From Cystobacterineae bacterium (GTDB lineage Bacteria > Myxococcota > Myxococcia > Myxococcales > Myxococcaceae), in contig WRKR01000004.1 of the NCBI GenBank assembly GCA_009782175.1, forward strand, positions 1 through 64,000: a stretch of DNA of 64,000 nt, given 5' to 3'. Position 1 is the stretch's first letter, and each line of letters opens with the position of its first letter. Made by a program: the position numbers and the translations under genes. This document shows positions 17,022-24,421 of the stretch, in pieces. Under the pieces are notes generated by a model, which was not told the DNA's origin, made no database searches, and was given only the letters and a program-made list of their open reading frames with translations.

Positions 17022-18584
17022 CTAGGCATTATTCCAAAAGCGCATGCTACCGGCTTGGGCGAGAGCCAGGTGCATTTTATAGCACTCGTCAAGCATTTGC
17101 GGCTCATGGTGGAGGCCGGTGGTTTTTTCTGCGCGCTGCAAATAGTCCATGAGGTAGTCGCGGTAGGCCGGGTGGGCGCACTTTTGGATAATAACGCGCG
17201 CTCTGTCCTTGGGTGCAAGTCCGCGCAAGTCAGCCAGGCCCTGCTCCGTCACCACAACATCCAAGTCATGCTCCGTATGGTCCACATGCGGCACTTTGGG
17301 GACGACGCAGCTGATGCCCAGCTCATCGGTTTTGGAGGGGCGCACGGAGGGGCAATGCATCATGCTCAAATAGGTGTTGCGCAAAAAATCCCCGGAGCCG
17401 CCAATGCCATTGAGCATTTTGGTTCCGCCGGCCAGCGTGGAGTTGGCATGCGCATACATATCAAACTCCAGCGGCGTATTCATGCCGATGACGCCCAGGC
17501 GCCGAATAACCTCGGGGTTGTTGGACACCTGTTGGGGGCGCAGCAGCACCATGTTTTTATATTTGTCAAATTTTGCCCACCACTCCACAAAACCCTCTTT
17601 GGACAAGGAGAGGGAGGTGCAGTTAATAAATTTGCACTTGCCCGAGTCGAGGAAGGGCAGAAAAGTATCTTGCAACACCTCGGTGAAGACGACGAGGTTT
17701 TCAAAGGGGGACTGTGTCAAACCGCCCACCACCGCGTTGGCGATGGAGCCCACGCCGGACTGCAGGGGCAGGAGGTTTTTGGGCAGGCGGCCGGCCTTCA
17801 CCTCAGCGAGGAAAAAATCCACAATATGGTCGGCAATGGCCTGGGATTGCTCGTCAGTGCCACGCAGCGCGCGGCCGTTGTCGGGCTTGTTGCTCTCCAC
17901 AATGGCAATAATTTTGGATTTGTCGGTGGGCACCCAGGGTGTACCTATACGCTGGCGTACATCCGTTATGGGGATGGGGCGCTTGTTGGGCGGAAGGTCC
18001 GTCATCCAAATATCATGCATGCCCTCGAAGGAGGGGAGGCTGGTGTTGATTTCCACAATAATTTTTTCGGCAATGTCAATAATTTCAGGCGCGGCGCCGA
18101 CGGAGCCGGCCAGCACAATGTGGCCCTCCTCCGTAATGGCCGAAGCCTCAATGAGGGCGATGTCGAGTTTTCCGCCTTTGTCCGGCGTATAAAACCCATA
18201 GCGCAAGTCCTGCGCAAACATGGACAGGTGTTTGTCGCCCATGCGTATGTGGCCGCTGTTAATGCCCTGCGCAATATTTTTTCCGGTTTGGTAGGGCCAT
18301 CGCCTGTCAATGAGGCCCAGCGCAGCCCACCTGTCCTCGGTTTCTGCGCCGACGGAGGCGCCGATGAAGAGGTTAAATTTCCATTTGCCTTGCAGGCCCT
18401 TTTTTTCGACATGGTCCGCAACGGCGGTGGGCACCATTTTAGGGTAACCCACCGGCGTAAACCCGGACCACCCCAGGTTCATCGGCGCGCGGGCCGCCCC
18501 CTCGAAAAAGGGGAGCGTATCTTCTGCCTTCATCACCTTGGACAGCAAGCTTTTGTCACGGATGCGTTTTTCAAGTTCGGACAT
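17022..18584 (-). CDS. Acetyl-CoA hydrolase/succinyl-CoA:acetate CoA-transferase
   Basis: This 520-residue protein belongs to the Ach1/AarC family, which moves CoA between acetate and acyl-CoAs such as succinyl-CoA. Recognisable blocks are ELEKRIRDKSLLSKVM at the N-terminus, GWSGFTPVGYPKMVP, GINSGHIRMGDKHLSMFAQ, QSGVGSIANAVVGGL with LVVFTEVLQD after it (the region of the catalytic Glu), and PHVDHTEHDLDVVVTEQGLADLRGL. The chosen ATG has a perfect aaggag at the right distance; the frame extends 46 codons upstream without a better start. Hydrolase and transferase activities cannot be told apart by sequence alone. It is probably monocistronic. Confidence 0.88.
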   Translation of the reverse strand: MSELEKRIRDKSLLSKVMKAEDTLPFFEGAARAPMNLGWSGFTPVGYPKMVPTAVADHVEKKGLQGKWKFNLFIGASVGAETEDRWAALGLIDRRWPYQTGKNIAQGINSGHIRMGDKHLSMFAQDLRYGFYTPDKGGKLDIALIEASAITEEGHIVLAGSVGAAPEIIDIAEKIIVEINTSLPSFEGMHDIWMTDLPPNKRPIPITDVRQRIGTPWVPTDKSKIIAIVESNKPDNGRALRGTDEQSQAIADHIVDFFLAEVKAGRLPKNLLPLQSGVGSIANAVVGGLTQSPFENLVVFTEVLQDTFLPFLDSGKCKFINCTSLSLSKEGFVEWWAKFDKYKNMVLLRPQQVSNNPEVIRRLGVIGMNTPLEFDMYAHANSTLAGGTKMLNGIGGSGDFLRNTYLSMMHCPSVRPSKTDELGISCVVPKVPHVDHTEHDLDVVVTEQGLADLRGLAPKDRARVIIQKCAHPAYRDYLMDYLQRAEKTTGLHHEPQMLDECYKMHLALAQAGSMRFWNNA

Positions 18585-18884
18585 ATCAACTCCTTCACAA
18601 AAGAGGTTCACAAAAGAGGGGGAGGGGGTTTGCGCCCTCGGCGTTATAGCAGCTAACACCTTTTGGTGCAGAGAGACAACGAGGGACTCATGTGAAAAGA
18701 GTGTGTGCGCGCATTTCCACACAGTAGAAAAATGAATGGCATCTGCCCAGGTGGGGCCGAAATGGCCTTGAGGCCATGGCTTGGGGGGAGGGAGCCTTCA
18801 AGCCTGTGCACCTTTTCAGTATCCGCAGGGGGTGTTGGGGCAGCCTATGTTGGGGCAGCTTGTGAGCCTGGTTTTGAGGGTAGT

Positions 18885-20663
18885 TTAGAAGAAATTGTGG
18901 TCTACATACATGGCATGCATTTGCGTGTGGATGAAGGCTTCAATTTCTTCTGTGGAGCTTTTTTGGAGAGCGGCCTGCATCATCTGCTGTGCTTTGGCTA
19001 TGGAGGTATTTTGAATGCACTCTTTGACTTTTCCCATGTGCACAGCAGCCATGGAGAGGGAGTTTATACCCATGCCCAAAAGCATGGCGGTGTGTTGGGA
19101 GCTGCCGGCCATTTCTCCGCAAACGCACAGGGGAATGCCGGCTTTTTGGGCGGAGGCCACAATGTGTTGGAGGGAGCGAAGCACAGCCAAATGCAAGGGG
19201 CTATAGAGGTAGGCCACTTGGGAGTTTTGTCTATCAATGGCCAACGTATATTGTATTAAGTCATTCGTCCCCACAGAAAAAAAGTCCACCTCATAGGCCA
19301 GCAAATCCGCAACCCACGCGGCAGCGGGCGTCTCAATCATCATCCCCACCGGAATGTGCTTGGCCATGGCTATGCCTTGCACACTCAAACTGGCACGGCA
19401 GGCTTCCAACTCTTTTTTGGCCTCATGGAGCTCCGAAAAATGGCTGATGAGCGGAAACATGAGTTGAAGGTTTCCAAAGGCAGAGGCACGCAATGCAGCG
19501 CGCAATTGCGTGCGAAAAAGCTCCCTGTGGCCCAGGCAGAGGCGAATGGCGCGGAGCCCAAGCGCCGGGTTGGCTTCCTTCTCCACATGCCCCTCCAGAA
19601 ATTTTTCCAGAGGCTCCCCCGGAAGCTTGTCCCCACCCAAATCAAAAGTACGCAAGGTGACGAGACGACCCTGCATGGCCTCAAGGACGCGGCGATAGGC
19701 CCAAAACTGCTCCTCCTCGGAGCAGGGCCTGTCCTTGCCTACCAGCAAAAACTCTGTCCTAAAAAGCCCTATGCCTTCAGCCCCCATTTTCAACAACATG
19801 TCCACTTCCTCTATAAACTCCACATTCCCCCAAAGAGAAACCTTGTGCCCGTCCAAGCTGAGCGCAGGGGCATGGGCTTGTTGTTGGGCATGCATTTGTT
19901 GTGCTTGCTGTTGGCGCTGTTTGCGTTTTGCCTGCCTTAGCATGCCTTCGTCGGGCTCTACATAAATTTCACCCAACTCCCCATCCACCACCAAACTGTC
20001 TCCGGGTTTGACGTTTTGCAAAAGCGTGCTGGCGCCAACCACGGCAGGCAATTGTTTGGCGCGGGCAACAATGCTGGTATGGCTGGTTTCTCCACCGCCC
20101 TGCGTCACAAAGGCAAGCGTGTTTTTCTCATTGGCCAAAAACACCGCCTTGGCGACAGGCAGCTCATCCGCCACCACAATGGAATTTTCAGGGAGGTGAA
20201 AACCATCCTCCTCCTCTTCAAAAACATGCCCGGCCAAATTTTTCTGCACACTGTCAGCCACCCATTTTATGTCTGAGCGGCGCTCGCGGATATAGGGGTT
20301 TTGGAGAGCGTCAAAATGCGCAAGCAACTCCTGAGTGGTTTCAAAAACAGCCCACTCTGCATTAATGCCCTTGGAGAGGATGGCAGCCTTGGCTGCGTCT
20401 GCAAAGAGTGGATCCGCCAACATGAGGCTGTGCGCCTCGAGAATGAGGCCATGCTCCTGTGCAGAAAGTTTTTGGCGCAAATGCGCAAGCTGTTTTTCCG
20501 TCGCGCCAAGTGCAACACACAGCCTCTCCACCTCAGCTTTCAGCTGTGCTTGAGGCAACTCCTTGCGCAAGGGGACAATGGTTTGCAAAGCATAAACAAA
20601 AGCCTGGCCAATGGCGATGCCGGGGCTTGCGCCTATGCCTTTGAGGACAATACGCGCAGACAT
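18885..20663 (-). CDS. ptsI: PTS enzyme I (phosphoenolpyruvate-protein phosphotransferase)
   Basis: Enzyme I takes phosphate from phosphoenolpyruvate and passes it to HPr. The 592-residue protein starts MSARIVLKGIGASPGIAIG. The phospho-His domain contains GGGETSHTSIVARA (His in TSH). The PEP-binding barrel has GLFRTEFL, FDLGGDKLP, MFPLI, GMMIETPAAAW, DFFSVGTNDLIQYTLA and the Cys of CGEMAG. It lacks the GAF domain of the nitrogen-PTS paralogue PtsP. The ATG overlaps the HPr stop (TAATG). No sugar-specific EII gene is nearby, so the pair may serve regulation or a distant permease. Confidence 0.95.
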   Translation of the reverse strand: MSARIVLKGIGASPGIAIGQAFVYALQTIVPLRKELPQAQLKAEVERLCVALGATEKQLAHLRQKLSAQEHGLILEAHSLMLADPLFADAAKAAILSKGINAEWAVFETTQELLAHFDALQNPYIRERRSDIKWVADSVQKNLAGHVFEEEEDGFHLPENSIVVADELPVAKAVFLANEKNTLAFVTQGGGETSHTSIVARAKQLPAVVGASTLLQNVKPGDSLVVDGELGEIYVEPDEGMLRQAKRKQRQQQAQQMHAQQQAHAPALSLDGHKVSLWGNVEFIEEVDMLLKMGAEGIGLFRTEFLLVGKDRPCSEEEQFWAYRRVLEAMQGRLVTLRTFDLGGDKLPGEPLEKFLEGHVEKEANPALGLRAIRLCLGHRELFRTQLRAALRASAFGNLQLMFPLISHFSELHEAKKELEACRASLSVQGIAMAKHIPVGMMIETPAAAWVADLLAYEVDFFSVGTNDLIQYTLAIDRQNSQVAYLYSPLHLAVLRSLQHIVASAQKAGIPLCVCGEMAGSSQHTAMLLGMGINSLSMAAVHMGKVKECIQNTSIAKAQQMMQAALQKSSTEEIEAFIHTQMHAMYVDHNFF

Positions 20664-20935
20664 TAGCGAGGCTCCCCAAAGCGGTTTTGGATGAGGCGAC
20701 CCATTTCCCCAAGGCACTCTTCAGCACCCTCCCCCTCACAACACAGGCCTATGTACATGCCTTTGGCAACAGCCAACATGAGGACACCCATAATGGATTT
20801 GGCATTGACGGTTTCTCCCGCACAACTTAAGGCCGCGGTGCAGGCATAGTTGTTGGCAACGCGCACCAGTTGCGCGGCTGCGCGCGCGTGCAAACCCAGC
20901 TGGTTAATTATTTCAAAGGTGGCTTTATGCTGCAT
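20663..20935 (-). CDS. ptsH: Phosphocarrier protein HPr
   Basis: HPr relays phosphate from enzyme I to EIIA proteins. The 90 residues from MQHKATFEI have normal HPr length. They include the phospho-accepting His in GLHARAA and the regulatory Ser in KSIMGVLMLA, so HPr-kinase-type control is possible. This start has no good Shine-Dalgarno sequence. An in-frame ATG at 21043 does have one (gaggggag, nine bases away) and would add 36 mostly hydrophobic residues, so the true N-terminus is uncertain. It is translationally coupled to ptsI. Confidence 0.88.
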   Translation of the reverse strand: MQHKATFEIINQLGLHARAAAQLVRVANNYACTAALSCAGETVNAKSIMGVLMLAVAKGMYIGLCCEGEGAEECLGEMGRLIQNRFGEPR

Positions 20936-21132
20936 GCTGAAGTTTATATAACCGCTGAAAGCGCCAAAGTCCCCCACAAATAGGAGCAGCCCTTCCAACA
21001 AATGCCCAGAAGCCCTCAAGGGCAAAGCTTGTTTTCCTCTCATAAAAACTTTCTCCCCTCTGTGCAGCTTGGGGCTTGAAGGAGGCGAGTTGTTTCTAAG
21101 CCCATGCATGAAAATGTGCTAAGAGGGCACCC

Positions 21133-21954
21133 ATGGAGTCCACCTTTCTGGTTGAGCGGCTGTTTGCCGCACGCAGCGCGCATTGCTTCCCCTCACAAAT
21201 ACAGCCTCTGGTGCAGCAATTGGCCTCCCGTGCCATGGAGTTGCTTTTTCCCCACTTCTCCCCCAACCTCTCCTGCTCCAAAGCGGCCCTTGAGGAAGAG
21301 CTTTTGTCGCTGATGCAATTGCTGGGGCGGCTTGCGCGCGCTGTCAGCCCTCCGGGTGCGCCCACACGCGAGGCTCGTTTTCCAGAGCGCTTCTTCGAGG
21401 AGTTGTGGGGCTTGCGCGAGCGGATGCAGGCAGATGCCGAGGCCATTTTCGAGGGAGACCCTGCAGCCCAAAGCCTGGATGAGGTTATTCTGACATACCC
21501 TGGTTTTTATGCCATTTCCCTCTATAGGCTTGCGCACGCGCTGCACACGCACGGCATGCCTCTGGTGCCGCGCATGCTGACGGAATATGCGCACCAGAAG
21601 ACGGGCATTGACATTCACCCCGGGGCAACCATTGGTGGCCGTTTTTTTATTGACCATGGTACGGGCATTGTCATCGGCGGAACCACGCACATTGGTGAGG
21701 GCGTCAAACTCTATCAGGGCGTTACGCTGGGGGCATTGACGGTGGAGAAGCACATGGCCAACCAAAAACGCCACCCCACCCTCGAGGACGGCGTCGTCGT
21801 CTATGCCAACGCCACCATCCTCGGAGGCTCCACCATTATTGGGAAAAACAGCATTGTCGCCGGCAACGCGTTTATTACGCAAAGCATTCCCCCCAACTCC
21901 TTTGTTGCACGCAAAAATGAAATTCGCCCCCAAAGCGAGCTGCCCCAACCCTGA
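21133..21954 (+). CDS. cysE: Serine O-acetyltransferase
   Basis: This enzyme acetylates serine with acetyl-CoA, the first step of cysteine synthesis. The 273-residue protein has a helical N-domain (DEVILTYPGFYAISLYRLAHAL) and a left-handed beta-helix of hexapeptide repeats (GIDIHPGATIGGRFFIDHG, GTGIVIGGTTHIGEGVKLY, QGVTLGAL). The catalytic His and Asp lie in IDIHPGA and FIDHGTG. The length and N-domain resemble the EpsC/SAT type of many proteobacteria. Shine-Dalgarno agaggg precedes the ATG. It is divergent from ptsH. Confidence 0.93.
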   Translation: MESTFLVERLFAARSAHCFPSQIQPLVQQLASRAMELLFPHFSPNLSCSKAALEEELLSLMQLLGRLARAVSPPGAPTREARFPERFFEELWGLRERMQADAEAIFEGDPAAQSLDEVILTYPGFYAISLYRLAHALHTHGMPLVPRMLTEYAHQKTGIDIHPGATIGGRFFIDHGTGIVIGGTTHIGEGVKLYQGVTLGALTVEKHMANQKRHPTLEDGVVVYANATILGGSTIIGKNSIVAGNAFITQSIPPNSFVARKNEIRPQSELPQP

Positions 21955-22035
21955 GCGGAAAAGACACCAAACCCCACCCCGTTGAGGCTTTTCTCCACCC
22001 TAAAAGCACCCCCAAAAGAAAAAAGAAAACTGCAT

Positions 22036-23154
22036 ATGCACAATACCCCGCAGCCTCTGCTGCCTCCTCTTGCCCCGCGCCTCTTGTGCCTGCCCCCACT
22101 GCTTGCTGTTTTGGGGGGGTGTACACCCCTTTATAGTGGGCCCCCTACGGAGCATTTTGACGGCACCCGCTTTTCCAACCAGCCGGGAGTGCCCTCACGC
22201 CCGGGCGCGGGTGAAATACTCAAGTGGCATTTTAGCCGACGCACGGGCCCTGCGTGGCAGGGTTTTGTGGATGCGCCTTTCGGGCCGCCGCCACCTCAAC
22301 GCGTGGAGGGCTTGCGGCTGAGTTTTGTGGGGCATGCCACGGTGCTCCTGCAATACCATGGCCTCAACCTGTTGACGGACCCTGTCTGGTCCTCCCGCGT
22401 GGGCCCCGCCTCCTGGTTGGGCACCCAACGCCAACGCCCCCCGGGTATACGCTTTGAGGATTTGCCGCCTATAGAGCTTATTCTCCTCAGCCATGACCAT
22501 TATGACCATTTAGACTTGCCTACGCTGCGAAGACTTGTGGAGGCTTTTCCCAACCTCACCATCATAACGGGCCTGGGCAACGGCACCTTCCTGCAGCAAA
22601 ATGGCATTTGCGCCAAGGTGATAGAGTTGGATTGGTGGCAGTCCACCACCCTGGGGAGCCTCACCATTTGGGCCACCCCCGCCGCACATTGGTCCGGCCG
22701 AAACCCCTTCTTTCTCAACAGGACACTCTGGGTAGGCTTTGTGGTGCAAGGGCCGGAGGGGGCCCTATATTATGCAGGCGACACCGGGTGGGGGCCGCAT
22801 TTTGCACAAATATATGAGCGCTTTGGCCCCATGCACCTCGCCTTGCTGCCCATCGGCGCCTATAAGCCCGAGTGGTTTATGGGCGCGCAGCACATAGGCC
22901 CCAAAGAGGCCCTGGAGGCCTCAGCGGTGCTCAAAGCTTCCCACAGCGTGGGCCTCCACTTTGGCACTTTCGACCTGGCCGACGACGGCCAACTCGAAGC
23001 CACCCAGGCTGTCGACGCCTTGCGCACGGCCTACCCTGAGGTGCGCTTTGACATACTCCAGGAAGGCGAAGGGCGGGACTTTGCTGCCCACCTCAACGCC
23101 CCCACGGACAAGCCCCCACCCGGTGAAATACCCTCTAGACCGCTTTCACTTTGA
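22036..23154 (+). CDS. Metallo-beta-lactamase-fold lipoprotein hydrolase (NAPE-PLD/UlaG-like)
   Basis: The 372-residue product has a lipoprotein signal (LLAVLGGC) and a metallo-hydrolase core with the binuclear metal motif LSHDHYDHLD, an upstream FVGHATVLLQ strand, YYAGDTGW with its Asp ligand, and GLHFGTF carrying the last His. The arrangement resembles N-acylphosphatidylethanolamine phospholipase D-like and UlaG-like hydrolases. The substrate is not identifiable; a phospholipid or sugar ester would fit. The final residues (RPLSL) and the stop codon lie inside a MITE-like repeat, so the original C-terminus was probably changed by insertion. I start at ATG 22036 because it gives a compact lipoprotein signal. 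Confidence 0.78.
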   Translation: MHNTPQPLLPPLAPRLLCLPPLLAVLGGCTPLYSGPPTEHFDGTRFSNQPGVPSRPGAGEILKWHFSRRTGPAWQGFVDAPFGPPPPQRVEGLRLSFVGHATVLLQYHGLNLLTDPVWSSRVGPASWLGTQRQRPPGIRFEDLPPIELILLSHDHYDHLDLPTLRRLVEAFPNLTIITGLGNGTFLQQNGICAKVIELDWWQSTTLGSLTIWATPAAHWSGRNPFFLNRTLWVGFVVQGPEGALYYAGDTGWGPHFAQIYERFGPMHLALLPIGAYKPEWFMGAQHIGPKEALEASAVLKASHSVGLHFGTFDLADDGQLEATQAVDALRTAYPEVRFDILQEGEGRDFAAHLNAPTDKPPPGEIPSRPLSL

Positions 23155-23338
23155 CATGATCTCTTCGTTGGGCTCCGGTTTCGCTCAGGTCATGCACTTA
23201 AGTGCACTCCCTACCTCCACCCTTCCGTCAGCAAGCTCCACCGGAGCTTGCTCATCGCGAAATCCTCGCCCGCCTCGACCTCATGCCAAATTGAAACCGG
23301 TCTGGAGAATCAAATCAGTTCTAAGTAAAAACGGTCTA
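23136..23338 (+). repeat. MITE-like element, long copy (203 bp)
   Basis: The element begins tagaccgctttcactt and ends in the near-complement aagtaaaaacggtcta (14 of 16 positions pair). It contains the 14-bp perfect palindrome tgcacttaagtgca. Another copy at 55713-55873 in opposite orientation is almost identical, but lacks a 42-bp block that holds the hairpin AGCAAGCTCC-acc-GGAGCTTGCT. The left end overlaps the 3' end of the metallo-hydrolase gene and supplies its stop. The ends carry TA or CTAG on both sides, compatible with a TA target duplication. Confidence 0.85.
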
Positions 23339-23378
23339 GGGAGCACCCACCTTAAGCAGGAGGTGGAGTGGGGTATAC

Positions 23379-24347
23379 CTAAGCTTCATGGTCGAGGGGG
23401 TTTACGGCCACCAAGTCAAAATCGGGAATTTCAGCGTGCATATATTTGCGGATTTTCTCTATAAGGGCCGCTTCTATTTGTCGGGCACGCTCCCGGCTGA
23501 TGGAAAAGTGGGAGCCAATCTCCTGCAAAGTCATGGGCTCATCGGCAATGAGGCGCTTTTCAAAAACATATTTCTCCTTCTCTTTGAGGGTTTGGGCAAA
23601 TGTTGTCAGCTTTTCTCTAAACAAGGTGGACAGCTGCTCCTGGCCCAAAACCTCATCCGTCGGCGCATGGGGTGAGGCCAGGCTGGTGTGGGCGCGCATA
23701 CGTCCATCCTCATCCTCCCCTGTGGGCGCATCCAGGGAAACCTCATCTTGCCCCAAACGCTGATCCATCTCCTCTACTTCTTCTTCGGTGACGCTCAGAC
23801 GCTCTGCCAACAGCTTGGGCGTTATCTCAAAACCCTGGGCCGCCAACTTCTCCTGCTCTTGCCGAAGCTTAAAAAACAATTTTCGCTGGGCTTCTGTGGT
23901 GCCTATTTTCACCAGCTTCCAGCTGTCCATAATATAGCGGAGTATATAAGCCCTAATCCACCATGCCGCATAGGAAGAGAGCCTCACACCACGCTCCGGA
24001 TCAAACTTCTTCACCGCTTGAATGAGGCCCATATTCCCCTCTTGTATAATGTCCAAAAGCAACAAGGGAGAGCGGTGGTATTCATAGGCCAGCTTCACCA
24101 CCAAACGCAGGTTGGCCGCCACCAGTTTCCACCCCAAATGCAACTGGCCTGTCTGCTGAAATTCCCGCGCCAAAACCAGCTCTTCCTCGCGCTCAAGCAA
24201 AGCGTGGCGCATCACCTCCCGCATATAGGCCGCCAGTGAGTCTGCCGGGGCCAACGGGGTGGACTTCTCCCGGGGCGCAAGCGCCAACAACTCCTTCGGG
24301 CTTTGGCGCGGCAACAGCTGGGGAGCCTCCTCTCTTAAGTCTTCCAT
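23379..24347 (-). CDS. RpoH-type (sigma-32 family) RNA polymerase sigma factor
   Basis: This protein directs RNA polymerase to stress promoters. The 322 residues contain region 1.2 (DSLAAYMREVMRHALLEREEE), region 2 (NLRLVVKLAYEY, LDIIQEGNMGLIQAVKKFDPERG, SSYAAWWIRAYI), the RpoH-box-like EAQRKLFFKLRQ, and region 4 (EPMTLQEIGSHFSISRERARQIEAALIEKI). The RpoH box distinguishes it from the housekeeping sigma. Myxobacteria carry several such paralogues, so the symbol rpoH is not assigned with certainty. The start shown is conservative; upstream in-frame starts overlap the divergent helicase gene. Confidence 0.88.
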   Translation of the reverse strand: MEDLREEAPQLLPRQSPKELLALAPREKSTPLAPADSLAAYMREVMRHALLEREEELVLAREFQQTGQLHLGWKLVAANLRLVVKLAYEYHRSPLLLLDIIQEGNMGLIQAVKKFDPERGVRLSSYAAWWIRAYILRYIMDSWKLVKIGTTEAQRKLFFKLRQEQEKLAAQGFEITPKLLAERLSVTEEEVEEMDQRLGQDEVSLDAPTGEDEDGRMRAHTSLASPHAPTDEVLGQEQLSTLFREKLTTFAQTLKEKEKYVFEKRLIADEPMTLQEIGSHFSISRERARQIEAALIEKIRKYMHAEIPDFDLVAVNPLDHEA

Positions 24348-24421
24348 TAAACTTTGTTTAGCGCAAAGTTGCCTTTGTCGCTCCAAATCATTGCTTTGTC
24401 CCCTCAGAGAAGGATAGATGC

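Noticed and set aside
17055-18656. 533-codon open frame opposite the CoA-transferase gene
   Set aside because: It is the antisense shadow of a well-conserved gene, rich in His/Gly, with no motifs or ribosome-binding site.
18585-18884. Possible gene or terminator between the CoA-transferase and ptsI
   Set aside because: No frame with a ribosome site was found; only a 5-bp stem (tggcc/ggcca) is visible, too weak to call. The promoter of the CoA-transferase gene probably lies here.
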